NCBI RefSeq assembly: GCF_006547065.1
Contig: NZ_CP041243.1
Coordinates: 558,001-622,000 of the forward strand
From: Brevundimonas sp. M20
Lineage (GTDB): Bacteria; Pseudomonadota; Alphaproteobacteria; Caulobacterales; Caulobacteraceae
Direction of reading: 5' to 3'
DNA length: 64,000 nt
Shown: positions 34,018 through 42,290 of the stretch, in pieces
Layout of the letters: each line of letters begins with the position of its first letter
Position numbering within the stretch: the first letter of the stretch is position 1
The notes under the pieces: generated by a model
Databases searched by the model: none
Told to the model about the DNA's origin: nothing
The model's input: the letters and a program-made list of their open reading frames with translations, nothing else
Made by a program: the position numbers and the translations under genes

Positions 34018-36281
34018 CCCTTCTTGCCCTTCTTGGCGGCCGGGGTCTCTTCCTGGGCGCCGTAGTTGTAGTCATACGCGTAGTCGTACCCACCGTAGGT
34101 GGCGGTCTTGGCGTTGAACTTGGTCAACACCGCGCCGAGCAGGCGGGCGCGGCCCATCTTCAGACGACGCAGGGCGCCGCGGGCCTGACCGCGACGGGTG
34201 CCGCGCGATTCCAGCACGAACAGAACGCCGCCGACGGTCGCCGCCAGCAGGGGCGAGTCGGCGAAGCCCAGAACCGGCGGGCCGTCGACCACGACGTGAT
34301 CGAAGCTGGCGCCGGCGTCGTTCAGGAACTGACGCAGACGATCACCGCCCCACAGTTCAGCGGGGTTGGGCGGCAGCGGGCCGCAGGGGATGAAGAACAG
34401 GTTCTCCTGACGCGTGCGCTGGGTGACCGAGGCCAGATCGACCGAGCCTGAGAGCAGGTTGCTCATGCCGCGTTCGTTCTCGACACCGACCACGCGGTGC
34501 ATTGAAGGATTGCGCAGGTCGCCGTCGACCAGCAGCACCCGCTTGCCCACGCGAGCAAGGTTCAGCGCCACGGCATAGGCCGTGGTGGACTTGCCTTCGG
34601 CCGGGCGGGCCGAGGAGACCAGCAGGCTGGCGGGGGCGCCGTTCGGGGTGGAGAACTGAAGCGCCGTTCTCAGGGAGTAGTAGGCCTCGGAGAAGCCGGA
34701 TCGGATGTCCAACAGGGCGGCGGCGGTCGTCTGGCCCTTGTCGAGCAGCGGCACGACGCCCAGCACCGGAACGCCCAGCTTCTTCTCGACGTCGTCCGGG
34801 GTGGCCAGGGTTTCGTCCAGGGCTTCCAGAACCAGGGCGGCGATCACGCCGATGCCCAGGCCGAAAATCGCGGCCAGCGCCAGGTTGATGATCATGTTCG
34901 GCTTCGACGGCGAGACCGGCGGGGTGGCGGTGTCGACGATCGAGATGTTGTTGGCGGTCACATTGCCGGTGACGCCGACTTCCTTGTAGCGCTGCAGCAG
35001 GCCCTCATAGAGGGTGCGGGTGGTGTCCAGCTCGCGTTGCAGGATGTTGTACTGGATCGAGCGGTCGCGCAGGTCGAGGACGTCGCCCTTCAGGCTGTCG
35101 ACCTGGTTCTGCAGCGAACGCTCCTGATTGGCGGCGACCACATACTGGCTCTGGATCGAAGCGCGGATGTTGGTCGCCAGGGCGCGGACCTGACCGTCGA
35201 TCTCGGTGATCTGGCCGCGCAGGCGGACCATCTCGGGATAGTCGGCCTGATAGATGCTCGACTTCTGCTGGTACTCGGCCTCCAGCTGGGCGCGTTGCTC
35301 GCCCAGACGCTGGATCGAGGGGTTCTGCAGCACTTCCGGCAGGGTCATGACCTCGGCGGTGCGGGCCGTGCGCCAGCGCTCCTCGGCGGCGACGCGGGCG
35401 GCGCGGGCTTCGGCCAGCGAGGAGTTCAGCGCCACCAGATTGTTCGAGGCCAGCGACTGCGAGCTGCCCGAGGCGTTGGTTCCGCCTTCGCTGGGTTCGC
35501 CGACGTTGATGATCTGCTGGTTGGCGGCATAGGCGACCAGCTGACGCTCGGCTTCCTCCAGGCGGCCCTTGGTCTGGGCGATACGCTCTTCCAGGAATTC
35601 GCGAGCATAGGCCGATGACTGGAATTTCCGGTCGAGATTGGCCTGGATGAAGTTCTCGGAGAAACCGTTGGCGACGCGGGCGGCGACGACGGGGTTCGGG
35701 TTGTCGAAGCCGACGGCGACCAGACGCGAGCCGCGCACCGGGGTGATGCTCAGATTGTCCTGCACGTAGGCGAGGGCGGCGTTGCGGCGGCGCTCGGCCT
35801 GGGCGGCGGCGCTGCCGCCACCGGCCGGGGGCTCGACCCCGAGCTCTTCCAGCGCGCGGTCCGAGCTGGCCAGGCCGAGGCTTTCAACCACGCGTTCGGC
35901 CAGCGAGCGGCTGCGCAGCAGGCCGTACTGGGTCTGGAAGAACTCTTCCCCCTGCGCCATGCTTTCGCGCGGGCTGACATCCTCTGCGGAGGTGAAGACG
36001 CGGGCGGCCTCGCGGTCGATCTGCAGCGTCGCCTTGGCGCTGTAGATCGGGGTCATCAGCAGGGTCATCGCCGCGCCGATGGCCAGGGCCGCCAGGAAGC
36101 AGCCGATGATCAGGATGCGGTGCTTGAGCGCCAGCCGCCAGTAGGCGCCCAGGTCGAAGACCGGAGCCTCCTCGGCCTCGTCCACCCAAACGCCGGGCTG
36201 GTTGTCATCGAAGACCGCTTCGCCGGACGCGCGGCCATGCCGCGGGTTGCGCTCGTCAGCGAAGTGATTGTCGCCCAGCAT
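34014..36281 (-). CDS. Polysaccharide co-polymerase / tyrosine autokinase, Wzc family
   Basis: 755 residues from ATG 36281. Wzz-type N-terminal domain with membrane helix 1 near 60-80 (ILIIGCFLAALAIGAAM), a long periplasmic coiled-coil part, helix 2 near 470 (NMIINLALAAIFGLGIGVIAALV), then the BY-kinase: Walker A SARPAEGKSTTA, Walker A' VLLVDGDLRNP and Walker B HVVVDGPPVLG. The C-terminal YGGYDYAYDYNYG is the Tyr-rich tail that is autophosphorylated. It controls chain length and export with Wza; the CpsB phosphatase encoded at 38776 would reverse phosphorylation. First gene of a four-gene minus-strand run. An upstream in-frame start exists but adds a non-conserved leader. Confidence 0.93.
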   Translation of the reverse strand: MLGDNHFADERNPRHGRASGEAVFDDNQPGVWVDEAEEAPVFDLGAYWRLALKHRILIIGCFLAALAIGAAMTLLMTPIYSAKATLQIDREAARVFTSAEDVSPRESMAQGEEFFQTQYGLLRSRSLAERVVESLGLASSDRALEELGVEPPAGGGSAAAQAERRRNAALAYVQDNLSITPVRGSRLVAVGFDNPNPVVAARVANGFSENFIQANLDRKFQSSAYAREFLEERIAQTKGRLEEAERQLVAYAANQQIINVGEPSEGGTNASGSSQSLASNNLVALNSSLAEARAARVAAEERWRTARTAEVMTLPEVLQNPSIQRLGEQRAQLEAEYQQKSSIYQADYPEMVRLRGQITEIDGQVRALATNIRASIQSQYVVAANQERSLQNQVDSLKGDVLDLRDRSIQYNILQRELDTTRTLYEGLLQRYKEVGVTGNVTANNISIVDTATPPVSPSKPNMIINLALAAIFGLGIGVIAALVLEALDETLATPDDVEKKLGVPVLGVVPLLDKGQTTAAALLDIRSGFSEAYYSLRTALQFSTPNGAPASLLVSSARPAEGKSTTAYAVALNLARVGKRVLLVDGDLRNPSMHRVVGVENERGMSNLLSGSVDLASVTQRTRQENLFFIPCGPLPPNPAELWGGDRLRQFLNDAGASFDHVVVDGPPVLGFADSPLLAATVGGVLFVLESRGTRRGQARGALRRLKMGRARLLGAVLTKFNAKTATYGGYDYAYDYNYGAQEETPAAKKGKKG

Positions 36282-36644
36282 TATGCCATCCGTCAGATCG
36301 TGGCGGTCGAGGCCGCCGGTCGAGAACCTATCGGGCTGATACCGCAAAGCCCTACACCGCGCACACGAATTCGAGAGCATGCGACGGCGGGCGTCATGTC
36401 GCGGGGACAGGCCTTCGCGGTCAAGCGTTGTCTTGAGATCGCGGAGAAGCTTCGACCGGGCTCATCGGGGCGACCGGATGTCGGGATGAAAACGGCAACA
36501 GGCCGACTTCGCTGTAGAGGCCTGCCCCCCGTCCGGCGTATGGAGCCGTCGGGGCGGCGTCCGGCGCGGCCCGACGATGGTCGCGCGTATTGCTGATGCG
36601 TGTCGCCATGGAACCCCTCTCCACCCGACGAGCGACCCGAACTC
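36282..36644. other. Divergent promoter region, wzc / vanZ-like gene
   Basis: 363 bases between divergent genes. No convincing gene, RNA or terminator was found; the apparent frames here are short and Arg-rich. It presumably holds the promoters of both sides. The vanZ-like start is uncertain, so the plus-side limit may shift to 36711. Confidence 0.4.
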
Positions 36645-37055
36645 ATGACCACGACGAATCACGAAGAGCGGCGGCGCCCGTCCCCGCACTCGAACACCCG
36701 GCGTCGGGACATGTTCCGTGCAGGAACGGTCGTTTTCGCGGTCGCCGTGGCCTGGTTCGCCTTCACACCCGCGACAGGCGCGGAGAGCGGCTTGCCTTGG
36801 GACAAGGCGAACCATGCCGTCGCCTTTCTGACCTGGACGCTTCTGGCCAGCTGCGGCTGGCCCCGGGTCGGTGTGGCGCGGATCGCCGTCGTCATGCTGG
36901 GGCTCGGCATCGGGATTGAACTGATTCAGGGGCTGCCCGCGATCGGGCGCGACGCCGATGTCTGGGACGTGGTCGCGGACATGGTCGGTTTCGCGATGGG
37001 CTGGGGCGCGCTGGCCGGTCTGGCCCTGCGCCGCCGGCTCGGGCTTACGGGATGA
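36645..37055 (+). CDS. VanZ-like small membrane protein
   Basis: 136 residues from ATG 36645 (an internal ATG at 36711 is also possible). Three or four membrane helices; KANHAVAFLTWTLLASCGWPR and IELIQGLPAIGRDADVWDVVADMVGFAMGWGA hold the D-K-x-x-H and E-x-x-Q...R-x-x-D-x-x-D residues of VanZ-like proteins. VanZ-like proteins occur in many exopolysaccharide loci with no known reaction. It is the only plus-strand gene between 31 and 42 kb and overlaps the M48 gene tail-to-tail by 11 bases. Confidence 0.75.
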   Translation: MTTTNHEERRRPSPHSNTRRRDMFRAGTVVFAVAVAWFAFTPATGAESGLPWDKANHAVAFLTWTLLASCGWPRVGVARIAVVMLGLGIGIELIQGLPAIGRDADVWDVVADMVGFAMGWGALAGLALRRRLGLTG

Positions 37056-38055
37056 GCGCCTGTCCTGCCGCCTTGCGCGCGGCGATGTCGGCCAGCACCG
37101 GCTCCAGCGTGCGACGCCGGGCCGGGGCGGACTCATAAATCCCGCCCGCATTGGCCTGCGGATAGCGGGCCGCCGGATTGACCTCGGCGTAGCGGGTCAG
37201 GAAATCGACCGCCCGATAGGGATCGAAGCCCGCACGAGCCAGAAGGAACAGGCCGAGATGATCGGCGTCAGGTTCAGCCCTCAATGAAAGCCCCCTGTTG
37301 AGGGTGATCCGCTGGTTCGTCTGACCGGGCGAGCCGGTCACGTCCGGCTGGCTGCGATGCTCCAGCACGGCGTGGGCCAGTTCATGCGCCAGCACGAAGG
37401 CCAGTTGATCGTCATCGTCGGCCACCTCGACCATGCGGTCGGAGATGAAGATGTGGCGGCCGTCGGTGTGGCTGCGGAAGGTTCCCGTCACCTCGATCTG
37501 GGTCGGATAGGCGCAGGCGAGGGTCGGGGCGAGGTCGATCCGTCGCTCCACGCCGTGGCGGCGGACCTGAAGCCAGATGGGGCCCCTTGCCGCCAGGGCG
37601 TCCAGATGGGCGATGTTGGCTTCGAGGCCCTCGTATGAGCCGGATGATGAGGCTCCGCCCCGTGACAAGGCTTTTCCGTCAACCGACAGGATCAGGTCGC
37701 CGGGGGCCAGTCCGGCTTCGGCGGCCGGGCTGCCCGGCGGGGCGGCCAGAACGCCCGGGAGGTCGCCGTCCAGCCCGTAACGGGCTTCTGCCAGTGGACG
37801 CAGTTCGCTGCCGTACTGGCTCGCCGACTGCAGGGTCCAGCCCACGCGGAGACGACTTTTCGGGCAAAGGTCGGCGTTGGCCCGGGCGAGCTTCCAGGCC
37901 ACGGCCGCCACTCGGGCGTCAGCGGCGGTCAGCGCTTCGAGACGAGCCTGCGGAGCGTCCGCAACGTCTCCGGAGTTCATGGCCGGGTGGCCGCAGGCCG
38001 CCAGCCCCGATCCGAAGATCAGGGCCGCGGCCAGCAAGCGGGTCCGGCGCCGCAA
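37045..38055 (-). CDS. M48-type metallopeptidase lipoprotein with PDZ domain
   Basis: 336 residues. Lipobox GLAAC at about 17-21. A PDZ-like domain lies at about 95-170 (GVLAAPPGSPAAEAGLAPGDLILSVDGKAL). The zinc motif HELAH is at about 224-228 with ISDRMVEVADDDDQLAFVLAHELAHAVLEH, and the third ligand Glu lies in RAEPDADHLGLFLLARAG. Such enzymes resemble BepA/LoiP, which look after outer-membrane proteins. The gene follows wza by 5 bp, so its client may be the Wza pore. TTG start at 38055; the frame has no ATG that keeps the lipoprotein signal. Confidence 0.85.
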   Translation of the reverse strand: MRRRTRLLAAALIFGSGLAACGHPAMNSGDVADAPQARLEALTAADARVAAVAWKLARANADLCPKSRLRVGWTLQSASQYGSELRPLAEARYGLDGDLPGVLAAPPGSPAAEAGLAPGDLILSVDGKALSRGGASSSGSYEGLEANIAHLDALAARGPIWLQVRRHGVERRIDLAPTLACAYPTQIEVTGTFRSHTDGRHIFISDRMVEVADDDDQLAFVLAHELAHAVLEHRSQPDVTGSPGQTNQRITLNRGLSLRAEPDADHLGLFLLARAGFDPYRAVDFLTRYAEVNPAARYPQANAGGIYESAPARRRTLEPVLADIAARKAAGQALIP

Positions 38056-38060
38056 CGGCT

Positions 38061-38756
38061 TTAGAACGGACGGAAGATCGCCAGCGCCGGCAGGGCGCTG
38101 ACCGCTTCGCGCAGGGCGGCGTTCAGGCGCGAGGTGTCGACGACGATGATGTCGTCACCCAGTACGGTCGGGTCGCTGGCGCGGCCCTGACGGATGGCCT
38201 GAAGGTCGAACAGGGCGACCGAGCGCTGGCCGTCGATGGTGCGGAAGACCGCGACCTGGGTGAGGTTGGCGACCGGGCTGGGCCCCTGGGCCATGGCGAC
38301 GGCCTGCAGCAGCGAGGTGGTGCCGCGCATCTCGTACACGCCGGGCTTGGTCACGGCGCCGTCGATGGTGATCTTCTGGCTGGCGGCTTCAGCGACGGTG
38401 ACGGTCACCTGCGGGTTGCGCAGATACTGGGTGCTGAGCTTGGCGGCGATGTCGGCGGACAATTCGCCCGAGGTGCGGTCGGCGGCGCGCACGGCGCCGA
38501 TCAGCGGCATCTGGATGTTGCCCGAGGTGTCGACCGTCAGGGCGTCGAAGGTCAGGTCCGGCACCTGGAAGACCCGAACGCCCAGCTTGTCGCCCACACC
38601 GATTCGATATTCGGATTGCGGGGCGCTGGTGGCCTGGGCGTTCTCCAGATCGACGGGCGTGGCCGCCGTGACCTGATTGATGTCCATATTGGGCCCGCCG
38701 CAGGCGGCGAGCAGGGTGGCCGTGGCGATCAGGACCAGCGAGAGGGCGCGCATCAT
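38061..38756 (-). CDS. Polysaccharide export outer-membrane lipoprotein, Wza family
   Basis: 231 residues. Lipobox TLLAAC at about 14-19; Poly_export domain (EYRIGVGDKLGVRVFQVPDLTFDALTVDTSGNIQMPLIG) near 48-95 and one SLBB domain (KITIDGAVTKPGVYEM) near 132-190. Shorter than E. coli Wza (379) because it has only one or two SLBB units and no long C-terminal amphipathic helix, as in other short-form exporters. It forms the channel through the periplasm/outer membrane together with the Wzc encoded nearby. Operon: CpsB, Wza, M48 peptidase, with 19-bp and 5-bp gaps. Confidence 0.92.
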   Translation of the reverse strand: MMRALSLVLIATATLLAACGGPNMDINQVTAATPVDLENAQATSAPQSEYRIGVGDKLGVRVFQVPDLTFDALTVDTSGNIQMPLIGAVRAADRTSGELSADIAAKLSTQYLRNPQVTVTVAEAASQKITIDGAVTKPGVYEMRGTTSLLQAVAMAQGPSPVANLTQVAVFRTIDGQRSVALFDLQAIRQGRASDPTVLGDDIIVVDTSRLNAALREAVSALPALAIFRPF

Positions 38757-38775
38757 GCGACAGTCACCTTGAAAT

Positions 38776-39570
38776 TCAGGCGGCCTTGAACAGCCGTTTG
38801 AAGAAGCCCGGCCGGGAGGTCGGACGGGAGACGCCGACCGCGGACGGGACCGAAGCGGGCGTAGCGTTTTCCAGCACGGCGAGGGGTCGGGTCAACACCA
38901 TGTCTTTCGCAGCCTGTTCGCCGAGGCGGTCCGCGACGGCCTGAACCGCCTCTGACAGGACCGGAGAGCGGCTGCGAAGGTTGTGGGCGTCGGTCGCCAG
39001 AATGTGCACGATCCCCTCGTCCAGCATGCGCTCGGCCCAGTATTGGGTGCGTTTGCCGAAGCGACCGGTGACGGAACCGGCGGTGATCTGCATCCATGCG
39101 CCAGCTTGGGCCATCCGGACCATCAGGTCGTACTGTTCCTCGATCCAGCGCAGGCGCTCGGGATGGGTGATCAGGGGATGGAAGCCCGCGGCCATACAGT
39201 CGAACACGGCGTCGGCCATGCGCGGCGGGGCGGTGTTGTGGGGCGGCTCGAACAGGAAGTAGCGGGTGTCGGCGAGCGTCAGCTTTGATCCGTCGCGCAG
39301 TCCTGACGCCAGACCGGGCACCAGATGCACATCGGCCCCGGTGACAAGGCGCAGGGCAATGCCGGCCTTGTCCAGTTCGGCCTGCAGGGCGACCACAGCG
39401 GCGCGGACGCCGTCCGAGGTGTTCTCGTAATAGCCCGGCATCATGTGCGGGGTGCAGGCGGTCACGGTGATTCCGTCGGCGACGGCCATGCGGGCCATCG
39501 CCAGCGCGGTCTCCAGATCGGGCGCGCCGTCGTCGATCCCGGGCAGGATATGGCAGTGGAGGTCGATCAC
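38776..39570 (-). CDS. PHP-type tyrosine phosphatase, CpsB/CapC family
   Basis: 264 residues with all PHP metal motifs: DLHCHILPGIDDG at 3-15, TPHMMPGYY, a Asp/His set in TGADVHLVP, THPERLRW and ATDAHNL. CpsB removes phosphate from the Tyr tail of Wzc-type kinases, needed for cycling of polysaccharide export. GTG start at 39570. It precedes wza by 19 bp and follows the pyrophosphorylase fusion by 107 bp. The C-terminal 35 residues (ASVPSAVGVSRPTSRPGFFKRLFKAA) form a basic amphipathic tail, perhaps for membrane contact. Confidence 0.92.
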   Translation of the reverse strand: MIDLHCHILPGIDDGAPDLETALAMARMAVADGITVTACTPHMMPGYYENTSDGVRAAVVALQAELDKAGIALRLVTGADVHLVPGLASGLRDGSKLTLADTRYFLFEPPHNTAPPRMADAVFDCMAAGFHPLITHPERLRWIEEQYDLMVRMAQAGAWMQITAGSVTGRFGKRTQYWAERMLDEGIVHILATDAHNLRSRSPVLSEAVQAVADRLGEQAAKDMVLTRPLAVLENATPASVPSAVGVSRPTSRPGFFKRLFKAA

Positions 39571-39677
39571 GTCGGTCTCGCGTTGCGGTGTCGTCCCCGG
39601 ACAAGGGACGCTCGCGGCTGAACAGGGGATGAAAGGACCGCCCCCGCGGTCGGGCCTCTAACGCTGCACTGCGATCT

Positions 39678-41876
39678 TTAGTTCAAACCGGTCGGCGCAT
39701 CACTGACAATGCCCGCCTGCGCGGCGACGCACACCTGATCGAAGGCGCCGACGATGTGATAGAGCGAACTGGCCGGCGCGGGTTCGTCTGTGAAGGCGCC
39801 CGCGGGCTCCAGCTTGTCGCGCCATGCGCCGTTCGGCCGCAGGTAGAGGGCCAGCCCGGCCATGGCCTTGCGGGCCTCGGACAGGCGTTGTTCGCGCTCC
39901 GACCCCTCGGCCAGTTCCGCGAAGGCCAGCGCCGCGCGCAGCCATTCTGTCTGGGGCCACAGTCGGGCGCGGGCGCTGCGGACCTGCAGGCTGTCATCCA
40001 GTTCATCGACCGCCACGCCCCGGCGGGGATCAACGCCGCGCAGGCCGTGGAGATAGAGACGCTTCGCCGCCGTCATGGCGCGCGCGTCGCCCCGGTTCAG
40101 GGCATGGCGCGACAGCAACCAGGCCCATTCGAACTGGTGACCCGGCTCGACCAGTCGGCCGTCGTCGCCCGGCGCGGGGCGCCAGTCAGCGTTGAAGAAC
40201 TCGCGCAGGAAGCCGCCCTCGGCGTCAATGAACCGGGTCAGGGCCAGTTCAGCCAGGCTGTCGGCGATGTCGTTCCAGCGCGGATCGACGCCGCGCGCGG
40301 CCCAGGCCTGCGCCGCCTCGAACAGGTGCATGTTGGCGTTGGCCTGGTACGGATGGTCTCCCGCTTCCTTCCAGCCGCCGTTCGGCAGGCGCTGAGCAAA
40401 CAGGCGATCCAGAAGGATCGTCGCCTGCGCCTCGCAGCGGTTGGTCTCGATCCCGGCGGCGTGGACGGCGGACAGCGCCAGCAGGGTGAAGGCCTGTTCG
40501 TACAGGACGACGCCGTCGTCCAGCACCGAACCGTCGGCGTTCAGGGCGTTCCGAACCGCGCCGTCGGGGCGCAGATAGGCGTCGAGGAAACGGGCCAGGC
40601 CGCTTTCGACCCGGTCCCGCCAGGGGCCGGTCCAGCCTTGGGCGCCGGCGCGGGCGAAGACGTAGATCTGGCGGGTCTGCACACGGGCGCGGCGGCGGCT
40701 TTCGACCGGACGGCCCTCCAGCGTCAGGGTCTCGACGAAGGCTCCGTCGGCGTGGGTTCCGAGCGTCGCCCACAGCGGCAGGGCGGCGGTGCGCATCCAG
40801 TCGCCGAAGCGTCGGTAGGGAGCGGTCTCGCCGGTTTCCGGCACATCGGCGTGGCGCGGGGCCTCGGCCTTGACCCGATCCACCACCAGCTTGACGTCCT
40901 GGGACCGAGACAGATCGCAGACCAGAACGGCGTCATTCTCGGCGATGACCGCGATGTTGGAGACGCCCAGCGTCGCCACGACCATGCCGTCGGCGGCGCG
41001 GACAAGGGTGTTATCGCTGTCGACCCCGATATGCAGGCCGGTGTGTCCGGCCCCGGTGGCGAGAACGGAGTCCCAGGCGCCGACATCGGACCATTCGAAG
41101 GCCACGGGCAGGACGGAGGTGCGGTCGCTCTTCTCCATCACCGCATAGTCGATGGAAATGCGCGGCGCGGTGCGGAAGGCGTCGGTCAGGCGGACCAGCG
41201 GACCGGCCAGGTCTGTGGGCAGGGCCGCGCGGGCGGCGTCTCCGATGCCGGGCGCGTACCGGGCGAGTTCGTCCATCAACGCGGCGGCGGAGACGATGAA
41301 GTTTCCGCTGTTCCACAGGAAGCCGTCGGCCAGATAGCGGGCGGCGGTCGCGGCGTCGGGCTTTTCGACAAAGCGTTTGACCGGCGACAGGCCCACGCCC
41401 TCGGGGCTGATGTAGCCATAGGCCGGGGAGGGCCAGGTCGGTGTGACGCCCAGGGTGACGATCCGGCCGCGCGCGGCCTCGTCCGCGGCGGTGCGGACGG
41501 CGGCGCGGAAGGCCTCGGCGTCGGGAATATGGTGGTCGGACGCGATGATGGCGGCGACGCCGTCCGGATCGCGGCGCTGGATAAAGGCGGCGGCGGCGGC
41601 CATGGCCGGTCCTGAATCCCGGGCTTCGGGCTCCAGCAGGATGGTGGCCTCGACACCGATGGCGTTGAGTTCGGCGGCGATGGCGTCGGCGTGGCCCAGA
41701 CCCGCGACCACGACCACGTCGCCCTCACCCGCGAGGGGGGAAACCCGCAACACCGTCTCCTGGAACAGGGTCCGGGCGCCGGTCAGGGGCAGGAACTGCT
41801 TGGGCCGTCCGGGACGCGACGCGGGCCAAAGGCGCGAACCGGCGCCTCCGCACATGATCACCGGATAGATTTTCAT
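39678..41876 (-). CDS. GDP-mannose pyrophosphorylase fused to an AGE-type sugar isomerase
   Basis: 732 residues from ATG 41876. Residues 1-350 are a mannose-1-phosphate guanylyltransferase: signature CGGAGSRLWPASRPGRPKQFLPL at 9-31, VKRFVEKPD and SIDYAVMEKS. Residues 370-725 are an alpha6/alpha6-barrel like N-acylglucosamine 2-epimerase/mannose isomerase (RRRARVQTRQIYVFARAGAQGW, ANANMHLFEAAQAW, EPGHQFEWAWLL, SLYHIVGAFDQV). Most type II enzymes carry a cupin phosphomannose isomerase instead of the AGE domain. The fusion would give both the isomerase and the guanylyltransferase for GDP-mannose; a phosphomannomutase is still needed and is not in the window. Confidence 0.88.
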   Translation of the reverse strand: MKIYPVIMCGGAGSRLWPASRPGRPKQFLPLTGARTLFQETVLRVSPLAGEGDVVVVAGLGHADAIAAELNAIGVEATILLEPEARDSGPAMAAAAAFIQRRDPDGVAAIIASDHHIPDAEAFRAAVRTAADEAARGRIVTLGVTPTWPSPAYGYISPEGVGLSPVKRFVEKPDAATAARYLADGFLWNSGNFIVSAAALMDELARYAPGIGDAARAALPTDLAGPLVRLTDAFRTAPRISIDYAVMEKSDRTSVLPVAFEWSDVGAWDSVLATGAGHTGLHIGVDSDNTLVRAADGMVVATLGVSNIAVIAENDAVLVCDLSRSQDVKLVVDRVKAEAPRHADVPETGETAPYRRFGDWMRTAALPLWATLGTHADGAFVETLTLEGRPVESRRRARVQTRQIYVFARAGAQGWTGPWRDRVESGLARFLDAYLRPDGAVRNALNADGSVLDDGVVLYEQAFTLLALSAVHAAGIETNRCEAQATILLDRLFAQRLPNGGWKEAGDHPYQANANMHLFEAAQAWAARGVDPRWNDIADSLAELALTRFIDAEGGFLREFFNADWRPAPGDDGRLVEPGHQFEWAWLLSRHALNRGDARAMTAAKRLYLHGLRGVDPRRGVAVDELDDSLQVRSARARLWPQTEWLRAALAFAELAEGSEREQRLSEARKAMAGLALYLRPNGAWRDKLEPAGAFTDEPAPASSLYHIVGAFDQVCVAAQAGIVSDAPTGLN

Positions 41877-42290
41877 CGGTCCCCCGCGTCCGTCGCGACC
41901 CCCTGTTTCTAGAGACAGAATGGCGCGCCGTCTCGGAACAGTTTGTGTCACCCGGTGTCAATCAAGCCGCGAGCGGCTTTGCCTGTTTGAAGAAATCGGG
42001 ATTTCTCTACAGATGATCCGGGTTGGAATACTTTCGTTCTCCGATGTCATGGCGAGGTGTGGCCCAAGCGTGACAGAGAGCCGACAAGGCGCTAGAACCC
42101 CGGAACTTTTCCCGGACACGCCGACTTTCAGCGCGTCGGGGCGGGCGTTCGGCGGGGAATCCGTAAGCGCGCGCGGATTTTGAATGGCCGAAGTGGAGGG
42201 CGGCGCGGATTTCGTCATCGTACTGTGAAAGCCGGGCGCTATTACTTTGGCGTGTGGCTACGTAGATGAAACCCGCCGGACAGGACTGTT
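41877..42290. other. Divergent promoter region, GDP-mannose fusion gene / pglF-like gene
   Basis: 414 bases with no credible gene, less GC-rich than the flanks (especially 41980-42060 and 42230-42290), consistent with two divergent promoters. A small hairpin AAGCCG-CGAG-CGGCTT lies at 41964-41979 followed by TGCCTGTTT on the plus strand. No RNA gene or regulator palindrome was recognised. Confidence 0.45.

Noticed and set aside
41964-41979. Hairpin AAGCCG-CGAG-CGGCTT as a terminator
   Set aside because: It lies in a divergent promoter region where no transcript should end, and the T-run is broken. Mentioned within the intergenic entry only.
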